Below, piece by piece: positions 10,810-19,256 of a stretch of DNA of 64,000 nucleotides (positions are counted from its first letter, which is position 1; every line of letters begins with the position of its first letter). Both the position numbers and the translations under genes were made by a program. The stretch spans positions 248,189 through 312,188 of the forward strand of contig OW568898.1 in NCBI GenBank assembly GCA_938743325.2, read 5' to 3'. The stretch comes from Pycnococcus provasolii. Taxonomy: Eukaryota > Chlorophyta > Pseudoscourfieldiophyceae > Pseudoscourfieldiales > Pycnococcaceae. The notes below the pieces were generated by a model. That model searched no databases and had not been told where the DNA came from. It saw only the letters and a list, made by a program, of their open reading frames with translations.

Positions 10810-10932
10810 CCCTAAAATGGACCCCCCTTTTGGGGATCCCGCCCCCCCCCCGCCAGGTCGGGGCCCGGTGTTTACCGGTCCCCAGAACGGAACATCTCAG
10901 TACTTAAGGCCACCTTAAGGTGAATTGGCGTC

Positions 10933-13389
10933 ATGGGCCGCAAGAAGAGCTTCAAGAAGAAGTTGTCGCCGTTTTCAGCACGCGTTCTACGGCACCAACA
11001 GTTGACTGAAGCTGTGAACTGGTGCAGGCTGAACGGAAAGGGTTACAAAGCATGTCTAAGCCACGCCAAGAAGGAAAAAAAGTGGCCGTTGGTCAAGGCT
11101 CAATCGTTGAAGAGAAGATTGGCGGGATCTGTGAAGAATGGAAGAGAGAATGAGGCGCGGCAGGTGCTTACTGTCGACGAAGAAGAACAGCTTATAACTT
11201 GGATGGTACAGTCTAACCGCGAGCACAACGGCAAGACAGAGCCGGACGTGAAAGCGAAGGTTATCGAGATTTTAATGCACCGTCGGCATCAACTCGTCAC
11301 GATGCGAAAGAATAACAAAGCAGGCGGAAGAAACTACATAAAACTCTCTTCTGTAGCGAAGAACATTCTAAAAAAACAAAAGGTTGGTGGGAAGTTGTTG
11401 AGGCGTCTTAAAAGGAAGTATCAGGACAGATTGGACACCAAAAATACGGAGAAGGTGACTACGCGACGCGCCGAGAAGAACAATGATGAAGTAGTCGACC
11501 GACACTTCAACGGTGAAGCTGGCCTGGAAAAGACTTTACTTAAGCTTGGAATTATGGACCCGGTGACGAAGAGGATACAGTCGCCCGAAAGAGTCTTAAA
11601 CAAGGACGAGACTCCTCAGATGATCGATTACGAAACGACAAGGTCCGGGCAAAAGAAAGTATTTACTGGAAGAGGCGAGGATGCCTTCCGAAATGTCGCG
11701 GAGACACGCGAGTGTCAAACGTTGGACGTCACATGGGGACTCGACGGCTGGCAGTATCATGCCCACCTTGTTGTTAATAGAAAGTCGGTCACCGACGACT
11801 TCGTACAGCCTGACACGGAAGTGTTTGATGGGACGCTTGATGTTGTCAACAAGGTGTCACGGAAGCTACTGATTTCTCCCACGGAGAAGGGATCTCAAAC
11901 TGGAACGTCGTTTCTTGCAAGCATGAAAGAGCTTAAGGCTGAGCTCGAGGAGCGCAAAATACAGTTTCCAGTGTGTTTGTGTTTGGATAATCATATTAGC
12001 AGATACCACGATGATGTCATCCAATGGGGAGAGGACAATGGCATTGAATTCTTCTTTGAAGAATCCAACACGAGCGGCTTTCTTCAAGCCTTGGATCAAT
12101 ACAACCGGCAGCTCCATCTAAAGTATAATGAAGCCAAGGACCTGTACAAGAAAGGCCGTGCTCTCTATATGGTTAGCAACGGGAGTCAGAAGGTTGATTA
12201 CACGACAGTCAAAATCAATCTGGTTGACTTCGTAAGGATTCTGGCGACATTCTGGTTCACGTGGTCATCAATTGCGGACAGGATAAAAAGTTTTATGGAA
12301 GTTGGGATCACGAAGGAAGGCCTCTTTCCTGAACTCATCAACCGCTGCAAGTTCACTGCCATTTCCGACAGCGGCGGCGGCGCACAGAGCGGCGGCGTCG
12401 GAGCCAGCGGCGGCGTCGGAGCCAACGGGGGCGTCGGAGCCAGCGGCGGCGTCGGAGCCAGCGGCGGCGTCGGAGCAAGCGGCGGCGTCGGAGCCAGCGG
12501 CGGCGTCGGAGCTAGCGGCGGTGTTGCAATCGGCAGCGTCGGAGAGAGCCAAGGCGGCTCGGTCGCGCCCACGCCGGGTTCGCAGCTATCTCGGCAGCGG
12601 TATGAAACGAGAACGTCGATACATGCAGAACTTGATCGACTAACGGCGGAGAACGCGTTATTGCATCGCATCATCACTGCGAAAGAGGAACACGAGGCCG
12701 ACCTCAAGAAGTACGGCCTGCTCGCCATTGAACCTATCAAGCCGTCGGAAACCAACAGGAAGAAGAGAAAGCAGCTCAGCGATGTTTCTGGTTCGGTGAC
12801 TCTTTCTCAACTGAAAAAGCGAAAGCAAGATAGGGCTGACGCAGAAAAACAGAAGGAGGCCGACGCTCTGAAGAGGAAAGAGGAACGAGCAGCAGCTAAG
12901 GCAGCACGCGGTACCACGCGACGCAACGATAACGCAGCGCCAGAGCGCGTTGCCGCGTTTCTGGCTTGTCAAATTGCCTGTGTGTGTGGTGATGTTCCCT
13001 GCAAGTGGAAGGGATTAAAAATGTGTCAGTTCTGCCAAGCTGTGAAGCAAAGGCTCTGCAATAAGCCAGAGTGCAGCGCGAAGCGCAAAGCAGAGGAGGC
13101 AAAAGCAAAGCAAGCAGCGCTGCCGCCACCGCCTCAACCGCCACCGCCACTGCCGTCTGCTCTACCTACCCTCGTTCCGCCGGCCGCAGAAGAGGATCCT
13201 TTCGACCCACCTCCTCCTCCTCTTACTAGAGAAGACCTGCTCAATCTCGAGCTCTCGTCGCCCAGCTGCTCGGACTCGGACATCAGTGGCACTGACAGCA
13301 GCAGCAGTGACGACAGCGACGACAACAGTGGCGACAGCGAAGACGAGAGACACCCGAACGAGGCGCCATCCTTCGAAGAAATGGAGTAA
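10933..13389 (+). CDS. Pogo/Tigger-like DDE transposase
   Basis: 818 residues from an ATG 144 bases inside the left inverted repeat. Residues ~20-65 fit a psq-type helix-turn-helix and ~75-120 a CENP-B-like DNA-binding segment. The DDE_1 catalytic core has the family signatures: NKDE (D225), LDNH (D352) and LQALDQ (D388). The 35-residue spacing of the last two gives the DD35D form expected in the pogo branch. After the core comes a degenerate repeat of GGVGAS (about residues 483-535), encoded by an 18-base tandem repeat, then a basic coiled segment. A Cys-rich patch (about 676-718) with several C-x-C and C-x2-C pairs looks like a small zinc-binding module. The tail is Pro-rich then Ser/Asp-rich. 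The Cys patch and long tail are not standard for the family. All three acidic residues are present, so it could be functional. Confidence 0.9.
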   Translation: MGRKKSFKKKLSPFSARVLRHQQLTEAVNWCRLNGKGYKACLSHAKKEKKWPLVKAQSLKRRLAGSVKNGRENEARQVLTVDEEEQLITWMVQSNREHNGKTEPDVKAKVIEILMHRRHQLVTMRKNNKAGGRNYIKLSSVAKNILKKQKVGGKLLRRLKRKYQDRLDTKNTEKVTTRRAEKNNDEVVDRHFNGEAGLEKTLLKLGIMDPVTKRIQSPERVLNKDETPQMIDYETTRSGQKKVFTGRGEDAFRNVAETRECQTLDVTWGLDGWQYHAHLVVNRKSVTDDFVQPDTEVFDGTLDVVNKVSRKLLISPTEKGSQTGTSFLASMKELKAELEERKIQFPVCLCLDNHISRYHDDVIQWGEDNGIEFFFEESNTSGFLQALDQYNRQLHLKYNEAKDLYKKGRALYMVSNGSQKVDYTTVKINLVDFVRILATFWFTWSSIADRIKSFMEVGITKEGLFPELINRCKFTAISDSGGGAQSGGVGASGGVGANGGVGASGGVGASGGVGASGGVGASGGVGASGGVAIGSVGESQGGSVAPTPGSQLSRQRYETRTSIHAELDRLTAENALLHRIITAKEEHEADLKKYGLLAIEPIKPSETNRKKRKQLSDVSGSVTLSQLKKRKQDRADAEKQKEADALKRKEERAAAKAARGTTRRNDNAAPERVAAFLACQIACVCGDVPCKWKGLKMCQFCQAVKQRLCNKPECSAKRKAEEAKAKQAALPPPPQPPPPLPSALPTLVPPAAEEDPFDPPPPPLTREDLLNLELSSPSCSDSDISGTDSSSSDDSDDNSGDSEDERHPNEAPSFEEME
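12373..12535 (+). repeat. 18-bp coding minisatellite in the transposase
   Basis: About eight to nine imperfect copies of an 18-base unit (GGCGTCGGAGCCAGCGGC) encode the GGVGAS repeat. The same tract is open on both strands, which produces several false antisense frames. Confidence 0.85.
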
Positions 13390-13600
13390 CTAATGTCTGA
13401 TTTCCCCCCCCCGGGGGGGGGTCCAAAATGGGTCAAGGCGTGTGTTGGGTGGTGTTCGTCGTCGCCCCCTCGTGTTCGCGGTCGTGCCCGAAGTACCGCG
13501 TTGAGCCTTGGGCAACTAATATTTCTCAGAGAGCTTTCCAACGAGCTACTGTACGCCACAGACCTACCAGGGCATAGTACCGCGCCACGTAACGGCCTAA

Positions 13601-13621
13601 GGGGGGTCCATTTTGGGTCAA
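13601..13621 (-). repeat. Right terminal inverted repeat of the pogo-type transposon
   Basis: Exact inverse of 10789-10809, followed by TA at 13622-13623. Only 21 bases separate this TA from the next element's left end at 13645. Confidence 0.92.
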
Positions 13622-13675
13622 TAGACTGTATAGAAGAGACATTAGAGTGTACTGGCAAACTGTTTTTCTCTTATG

Positions 13676-13723
13676 TTTTCTCTTAGCTTTTCTCTTATAT
13701 ATAAGAGAAAAGCTAAGAGAAAA
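13676..13723. repeat. Perfect 48-bp palindrome in the element's left subterminal region
   Basis: Two 24-base arms with no loop, centred between 13699 and 13700. The arms contain TTTTCTCTTA, the motif repeated many times near both ends of the host element. It would extrude as a cruciform or serve as paired transposase binding sites. Confidence 0.9.
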
Positions 13724-13943
13724 ACAGTTTTCTGCTCCCTCCCTCGGAGAGTACTGGCACGTGAGTTTTCTCTTATATCATTCTCTTATATTCGATGTAG
13801 GGCTGAGGTTTGCCGCGGCCGTCCAGCAGGGTGGTCAACGCCCTGTCCCGACCTAGCATCACGCCCTGCAAGCTGGCAAGCTCGCTGCTGGCCTGTTGGC
13901 CTCACTCTTCGCCACCTGGCAGGGCGTTGCTCAGTTCTCCGCC

Positions 13944-14414
13944 ATGGGCGCGGTTGTGCGCACAGGTTTGCCTTTGATGGCGTGGCGTGAGTTATTGTCC
14001 TTTATCATTCTTTTCTACTTCGTGGACAATGACATGTGGATAGACTTGTCGTTGCATGCTCTTACATCACTTTTGCCAGGCCTTGCTCGTGAACACACAC
14101 GACGTGGTGCTGACGTTCGTCTAGAGGATTGGACTTACCAACAGTGCGTTACGCTAACGGGCTTTCGGAAGAAGGATGTACGAAGACTCATCAAAGGACT
14201 TGGATACCAAGACAGGGTCGTGCGTACGCCCTTACGACGCTACAAGATCAGCGGCGAGGCCGCTATCCTAATCTTACTTGTCAGGCTTCACGACGCGCGG
14301 CGTTGGGCGGAGCTCGAACCTATTTTTCGTCGTGATGCTACACAGCTTAGCGAGATATGGACGACTGTACTAAGTGAAGTACACGACAGTCATGGAGGAG
14401 TACTTGCAAGTTGA
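13944..14414 (+). CDS. HARBI1-like transposase N-terminal remnant
   Basis: A 156-residue frame from the ATG at 13944; an in-frame ATG at 14034 is an alternative start. The stretch GFRKKDVRRLIKGLGYQ, then RYKISGEAAILILLVRL and QLSEIWTTVLSEV, follows the helical N-terminal region of PIF/Harbinger nucleases that precedes the DDE_4 domain (the block ending in the helix 'ls-x-i-x-x-x-v'). The catalytic domain is absent. Just past the stop lies a 12-base tandem repeat (GACGCCGAGGAT, about 14413-14461), open in another frame as an Asp/Glu/Ala tail. This looks like an internal deletion joining the front and tail of a larger transposase gene. Confidence 0.55.
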   Translation: MGAVVRTGLPLMAWRELLSFIILFYFVDNDMWIDLSLHALTSLLPGLAREHTRRGADVRLEDWTYQQCVTLTGFRKKDVRRLIKGLGYQDRVVRTPLRRYKISGEAAILILLVRLHDARRWAELEPIFRRDATQLSEIWTTVLSEVHDSHGGVLAS

Positions 14415-14592
14415 CGCCGAGGATGACGCCGAGGATGACGCCGAGGATGACGCCGATGACGCCTGAACCTTCATCACTTCAGGCTTACCTGGTATTTTTT
14501 AATAAACAAGTTTACACTTTACATATCTCCCTTTTTCCTCAACTTGTCATCCGTCATTGATTACTGCAACAATCCACCAATCCACCAGCACG

Positions 14593-15672
14593 TTAGTGCT
14601 TTGCTTGAGCGAGCATGAACTGCATCATCGCGTCGGCGCGCTTCTCTTCGGCGTCAGCGCGCCTGTTGTCGATCTCCTGCTGCTTGTCGGCGCGCTTGTT
14701 CTCGATGTCCTGCTGCTTCTCCTTGAGCTCGAACATCTTGGAGAGAACATCCGTCGTCTCCTTACGGCCTGCACCACCACCGCCGAAGAGTCCAAGTGAC
14801 TCCGCGGCTGACTTGCCACGTTTCTTCTTCGACGGGGTGGCATCCGGGCCCGGCGCCTTCGGCTGGCTGTCGTCGTCGTCCATGTTCGGCGCCGCGTCGA
14901 GGTTCTCGTCAAGGCCATCGTCAGCGTCATCGTCGTCGAGTCCGTCGTGCACGACGAACTTGCCTCCTTGTTTTGAAACTGTGAGCTGTCTCTTCCGGCC
15001 AGCGGCACTTGCAAGCGCGGTGACAACTTGCTCTGAAGCTGCTTTGTTCGCCGCTTTCGTCGCAAGCGCGTCCTTCGCCGCCGAGCTACTCGTCTTATGA
15101 TCGCGCCACTTCGTGCGAACATCGCGCAGTACATTGCGGAAGTCCTTCTCCGTTGCTGTCGCCTTCGTGTTGTCAACTCGTTCATAACCAGCAGCAGCGT
15201 CCAACTCGTCTGCACTCAAGTATTGCTCGCTGTCGGACCCGAAGTTTCCTGTAGAGTCGTCGTCGTCCGAGTCCGTCCACTTCGTGATGATGCCTGTCTT
15301 ATCATTCATGAAGTACTGCTCGGTGCTAACGTGTCCAGGACGGTAACCATTCGCAGCAAAGTATGGGTTTGCAGCAAGGTTCATGGCAAAAGTTTTCCAC
15401 GCATCAGTATAGCCCTTACCTTTATCAACCTCAAACGGAGGCTTCGCCATCTGGTTGAGCATCTTGAGGGCCTCGAGACTGTACTCCAACTCGTTGTCCG
15501 CGTTTTTCCCTCCTGCTGCCCTGCCCCAAGAGAATCGCTTGGTTGTTGCACTAGCATCATGAGCTCCACCGTGGCCATGGCCACGGCCACCGCCACGGCC
15601 ACCACCACGGCCACGGCCACCACCACGGCCGACAGCAGTGAGGGGGTTCGGACATGGAGACGAACGACCCAT
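14593..15672 (-). CDS. Transposon-associated protein, Myb/SANT-partner-like
   Basis: 359 residues from the ATG at 15670-15672; the frame is open further upstream but only from a non-ATG codon. An RGG/GHG-rich N-terminus is followed by a domain (about residues 45-180) with YTDAWKTFAMNLAAN and DFRNVLRDVRTKWRDHK, resembling the tryptophan-spaced DNA-binding partner proteins of Harbinger elements. Then comes an acidic spacer, a basic KKKRGK patch, and a C-terminal coiled coil built on KQQEIDNRRADAEEKRAD, a tail common in such transposon proteins. In Harbinger the partner protein brings the transposase to the ends and the nucleus. It lies antisense to and downstream of the transposase remnant. The family is inferred from architecture, not from a strong motif. 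Confidence 0.6.
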   Translation of the reverse strand: MGRSSPCPNPLTAVGRGGGRGRGGGRGGGRGHGHGGAHDASATTKRFSWGRAAGGKNADNELEYSLEALKMLNQMAKPPFEVDKGKGYTDAWKTFAMNLAANPYFAANGYRPGHVSTEQYFMNDKTGIITKWTDSDDDDSTGNFGSDSEQYLSADELDAAAGYERVDNTKATATEKDFRNVLRDVRTKWRDHKTSSSAAKDALATKAANKAASEQVVTALASAAGRKRQLTVSKQGGKFVVHDGLDDDDADDGLDENLDAAPNMDDDDSQPKAPGPDATPSKKKRGKSAAESLGLFGGGGAGRKETTDVLSKMFELKEKQQDIENKRADKQQEIDNRRADAEEKRADAMMQFMLAQAKH

Positions 15673-15964
15673 CGACGGCGATCGCGACCTGCGGAATGGG
15701 AATCCTCGGAATGGGCGTGTGCCTGAGTTGCAAGGCGGCAAACAGAGGAGAAAGGGAGAGAGGAGAAAGAGAGAGAGGAGCCTGAGTGATTCGTACCACA
15801 GGGGAAGTGGCGGATCTCGTCCTCGGGGGACCTGACATTTTCGTCCATGAGGGAAGCGATAGTGGAAATTAAAAAAAAAAGGAAATCACCAAAAAAGAAA
15901 GAAAGAAAGAATGACCACCTTCTTAGGTTGTCTCATAGGCCCCACAGGATTGAAGCAAAAATAT

Positions 15965-16015
15965 CAGAGTGGCGTAGGCTCCTCTCTCATCAGGGTAGTG
16001 AGAGGCGCCACTCTG
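15965..16015. repeat. Imperfect hairpin inside the Harbinger-like element
   Basis: Ten-base perfect outer arms (CAGAGTGGCG / CGCCACTCTG) enclose an inner CCTCT/AGAGG pairing with small bulges and a loop of about ten bases. It lies between the partner-protein start and the right subterminal repeats. It could be part of the element's end structure or a transcribed hairpin. Confidence 0.6.
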
Positions 16016-16228
16016 CTTCTTTAACTACAAAGGCATGAGCCTGTTTGCCAACCTGATTTGGTGGTAATTTTAAGAACATAGGAATCGCATTTTTACGTAA
16101 AACTCTTTTCTCTTATATTAGGAAAAGTCGATTATAAGAGAAAACGAGTTTTCTCTAAGATCAGGTTTTCTCTTATATAAGAGGAAAAATCAGGAAATAT
16201 AAGAGAAAACTCGTTTGCCAGTACACTC

Positions 16229-16592
16229 TATTAATATAGTCCTAAGTAGTATATTTCTCCAAACCTCCCCGTCACGTGATTAGACCTCCCCGTCACGCGA
16301 TTAGACCTCCCCGTCACGCGATCACGCCCTTGTAGTTTTTCTTGCAAGGTGTGCTCGTAGGGTGGGCATCCTGAAAAACAAGATTGCCGCCTTGGGAGCA
16401 GGAATGTTAACTTGGATTTGTTTTTTCCCTTCCCTTCCCTTCCCTTCCTCCGGAGTTCTGAGAGGTCCGAGGGAACTCTCAAATTTTCTCCCCGCGAGTC
16501 TGGTGTTCGGGGGAGACGGGGTGAACTAACCTTAACCTTAGGTTTTGAAATTACTGTAAGTTACTTCATTATTTTCCTGACCCACGCTCCAG
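16229..16592. other. Spacer with a 21-bp tandem repeat and probable 3' splice site of the CHD fragment
   Basis: No gene is seen. Positions 16263-16325 hold three copies of a 21-base unit starting ACCTCCCCGTCACG. A CCCTT run follows at about 16427-16448. The right edge looks like a spliceosomal acceptor: branch-like CCTGAC at about 16575, a pyrimidine-rich tract and AG at 16591-16592, directly before the frame of the SNF2 gene resumes. Confidence 0.55.
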
Positions 16593-18181
16593 CACTGGCG
16601 TCGCGAGTGCGAGACGTGGGCAGGGCTTAATGTCGCCATCTACGCAGGATCAGCCGCAAGCCGTGAAATATGCAGACGCCACGAATTCCGCTTCGCGGAG
16701 GAGAGCCTGCAGACGGCGAAGGACATCGACTTGTCCAAGGGCGAGACGCCGGAAGATGTTGCACACCTTCGAAAGGTGCGCAACGTTGCGATGAAGTACG
16801 AAACGGACTTCCACCGTCGCATCCCGAAGTTTGACATTCTCATCACGACGTACGATGCGCTGAAACGCGACTCCAACTACATCGCGAAGTTCCACTACAC
16901 CGCGGTGGTGGCTGACGAGGCGCACACGCTGAAGGATCGCAGGTCGGTCGTCAGCTCCACATTCGGCGACCTGAGCCGCGACTGGACGCTTCTGCTGACT
17001 GGTACGCCCGTGCAGAACCACGTGCGCGAGGTGCACGGTCTTCTGTGTGCGACCAAGCACCATCCCACGGTCGTGTACGTGAAGCATGCAACGAAACTTA
17101 GGGACTTGGGCGTTGAAGTCGCGGTGGACGCATCAGCTTCCAAACGAGGTGGGCAGATTGACGACGATATGGAAGAGGCTGCTTTCCTGTCGAACTACGA
17201 TGTCGCCGCATCCGACACGGAGACTGTGTGTGCCACCAAGGTGCAGAATCTCAAAGACCTGCTTAAGCCGATCCTACTTCGCCGCGAGAAGGACGACGTC
17301 GAGCAGCTGCCCGTGCGCGAGGAGGTTGTGGTTCGCGTCGAGCTCACGAAATTGCAGCGCCACTACTACAACGCCGTCTACAAGCAGAACGTCGCGGCGC
17401 TGATGGGCGGTGGATCGTACGGCAAGGTGGGGTCGCTGAACAACATCGCGATGCAGCTGCGCAAGGCTTGCAACCACCCATTCCTGCTCGATACGGTGGA
17501 GGATCAGGTGCGCCACAAGTACAAGGACGCCGCCGAGAAGATTTCCGATGCGGAGATGATCTCGCGGCACTCAGGGAAGACGACGTTTCTGGCGAAGCTG
17601 CTGCCGCAGCTTCAGCGCGACGGTCATCGTGTTCTCATCTTCTCGCAATTCGTCAAGACGCTTGACATCCTCAGCAGGTATCTCGCATCCGCTGGATTCC
17701 GCCACGAACGACTTGACGGCAACACGAGCGCGCTTGAGAGGCAGATGGCGATCGACCGCTTCAGCCGTGACGAGGGTGCCTCGTTCTGCTTTCTGCTCAG
17801 CACGAGGGCTGGTGGCGTGGGCATCACGCTCACGCGTGCGGACATCTGCATTATCTTTGACAGCGACTGGAACCCGCAGAACGACCTGCAGGCGATGGCG
17901 CGATGCCACCGCATCGGGCAGACGCGCGACGTGACTGTGTACCGCCTCGTCACCAAGGACACGTACGAGGAGCACCTCTTCGAGACGTCCAGCCGCAAGC
18001 AGGGACTTGAGGAGGCGCTCCTTGGAGGCAACCTGACGTCGAACGGCGGGTCGATGAGCGCGAAGGAAGTTCAGCGCCTGCTGCAGCTCGGGGCTCGCCA
18101 CAGCCTGATGAATGGCACGACGAGCAGGTGGATGCGCATCTGCTACTCGCCGCACATGTGTATTTACAATTGTTTGTGTAA
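16593..18181 (+). CDS. CHD-type SNF2 ATPase, lacking its N-terminal half (probable gene fragment)
   Basis: The frame opens behind a splice acceptor and starts HWRRECETWAGLNVAIYAG, the CHD block just after helicase motif I. Present: DEAH (motif II, VVADEAHTLKDR), LLTGTPVQN (III), LLRREKDDVEQLP, LRKACNHPFLLD, VLIFSQFVKTLDIL (IV), STRAGGVGITLTRAD (V) and RCHRIGQTRDVTVYRL (VI), then a CHD-like tail MSAKEVQRLLQLG. Missing: the chromodomains and the Walker A GKT segment, which should lie upstream where only transposons occur. The frame has no ATG where a start is expected. It stays open to 18593, but beyond about 18180 it is antisense to the AP2 gene; a TGTAA signal at 18177-18181 suggests the transcript ended there. 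CHD proteins slide nucleosomes using ATP; without motif I this piece could not hydrolyse ATP. Confidence 0.75.
18164..18168 (-). terminator. Putative TGTAA poly(A) signal of the AP2 gene
   Basis: TGTAA on the minus strand about 50 bases past the stop. On the plus strand a second TGTAA at 18177-18181 could serve the CHD fragment. Confidence 0.45.
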
Positions 18182-18215
18182 AAAGATGTTTATTACTCAG
18201 ATTCTTAGCCCATTT

Positions 18216-18986
18216 TTACTGAGAAAACAAATGAAAGCCTCCTTCGGGCTGCTGCTGCTGCTGGTGGTAGTAGGAGACGTGTTTCTCGTCGAATTCCTTC
18301 TGCGTCTTCGCAAATTCAGGCCACACCGGCACTGCGTAGATCGCGCCAGGGCGTTTGGCAGAGTAGCAGTTGTGGCTCACGTCGTCAGCGTCCTTCGAGT
18401 TGACGCCGGTGCGCAGTGTGTATTTCGCGCGTTTGATGGCGGCCGTCTCGAGCGTCGCGGAGTTCTTCGTGTCCAGCAGGCCAATACAAAGGATGATGGC
18501 GCCATCGACGTTGAAGTAAGATCTGTTGTAGTGGCAAGAATCATGAGGTCGTTTGTCGAGCTTGTCCTCGAAACATTGCCCGACCTTCCATAGGCCCTCA
18601 GAGAGGCGCAGGTTCACCGCCTCCATCAGCTGCGCACATGTCGGGTTGCGTAGCGCGGTGCGTTCATTACGCTCGCGCCAGTCGCGCGCGCGCCCGCGAG
18701 CAGAGACAGCGCTGGCAGGTGCTTTTCCCTTGCTTGCCGCCTTGTGCGTCGTCGTCGTCGTCGTCATTGCGGCAGACCCAGGCTTCGGAAAGTTGGTTGT
18801 CGCGTTGGCACCTTTTTTCTCGATTGCCGCCTTGTCGTATGCACGAGCAGCATCTTCCTCCAAGACGAAAGATCCAAGGTACTTTTGAATATATTTGCCA
18901 TTCTTCTTAGCACCACCAATGTTCGCCACCCACCTGTTATTACCACGGTAGTAGCACACGCCGCGGTACTTGGACAACTTCGTCAT
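18216..18986 (-). CDS. Single-AP2-domain protein
   Basis: 256 residues from the ATG at 18984-18986. Residues ~6-66 are an AP2/ERF DNA-binding domain: KYRGVCYYRGNNRWVANI, KYLGSFVLEEDAARAYDKAA and a closing ANATTNFP. The WLG element reads YLG. A Thr/Lys/Ala-rich linker follows, then an unfamiliar globular region (about residues 105-240) with Cys, His and aromatic residues (CAQLMEAVNLRLSEGLWKVG, AIYAVPVWPEFA) and a poly-Gln patch near the end. AP2 proteins are plant/algal transcription factors, though AP2 domains also occur in mobile endonucleases; I see no HNH motif. The CHD fragment lies tail-to-tail, and a TGTAA on the minus strand (18164-18168) fits its poly(A) signal. Confidence 0.9.
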   Translation of the reverse strand: MTKLSKYRGVCYYRGNNRWVANIGGAKKNGKYIQKYLGSFVLEEDAARAYDKAAIEKKGANATTNFPKPGSAAMTTTTTTHKAASKGKAPASAVSARGRARDWRERNERTALRNPTCAQLMEAVNLRLSEGLWKVGQCFEDKLDKRPHDSCHYNRSYFNVDGAIILCIGLLDTKNSATLETAAIKRAKYTLRTGVNSKDADDVSHNCYSAKRPGAIYAVPVWPEFAKTQKEFDEKHVSYYHQQQQQPEGGFHLFSQ

Positions 18987-19256
18987 GGTTGATGTGAAAA
19001 AGAAAGAAAGGGGGATGTGAATAAATGTCTGTCGATTGTAGGGGTCGAAAATAACGGGGAGGGGGGGAAGCAGTCACGAAATCAGCTGATCGCAAAGCAG
19101 GCCCTGGAGCCGGAAGGCGAAGCAGGCCCCGAAAAAGAAAAAAAATCTTGATGGCCCGTGGATGGCCATGTTAGTATTATGAGACTTATGAGTATACAAA
19201 AACACTTATTTTAACAACAATAAAGAAGAGTATAATAATATGTACAGCATATATCA

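Larger units (their letters stand above)
10789..13621 (+). mobile_element. Pogo-type (Tc1/mariner superfamily) DNA transposon, whole-looking
   Basis: A 2,833-bp element. Its first 21 bases (TTGACCCAAAATGG then ACCCCCC) are the exact reverse complement of its last 21 bases (13601-13621). TA lies immediately outside at 10787-10788 and 13622-13623, the target-site duplication expected for this superfamily. Inside the left end the motif AAAATGGACCCCCC is repeated in tandem (about 10797-10830), and a related GGTCCAAAATGGGTCA occurs just past the transposase stop (about 13420), possibly as internal binding sites. One long open transposase frame fills the element. Perfect ends plus an open frame suggest a recent insertion; activity cannot be judged from sequence. 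Confidence 0.9.
13645..16228 (+). mobile_element. PIF/Harbinger-like DNA element with inverted ends, transposase internally reduced
   Basis: The left end GAGTGTACTGGCAAAC (13645-13660) is the exact inverse of 16213-16228, and similarity continues for ~14 more bases (TTTTCTCTTAT on both sides). TA flanks both ends (13643-13644 and 16229-16230), consistent with a 2-bp duplication; classic Harbinger uses 3 bp, while the related ISL2EU branch uses 2 bp. The ends are packed with the subterminal motif TTTCTCTTATA in both orientations, including a perfect 48-base palindrome. Inside are a short transposase-N-terminus-like frame on the plus strand and a Myb/SANT-partner-like frame on the minus strand, the usual two-gene plan of Harbinger. 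No DDE catalytic domain is seen, so the copy is probably non-autonomous. The superfamily call is inference. Confidence 0.72.

Noticed and set aside
12198-12755. Antisense frames over the transposase repeat (APTPPL and similar runs)
   Set aside because: They are produced by the 18-bp GC-rich minisatellite being open on both strands.
16263-16325. Triple 21-bp repeat considered as an inverted end of the Harbinger-like element
   Set aside because: It lies outside the inverted ends and is a direct tandem repeat without a partner on the left side.
18182-18593. C-terminal extension of the CHD fragment frame
   Set aside because: It is entirely antisense to the AP2 coding sequence and loses CHD-like composition; a TGTAA lies before it.
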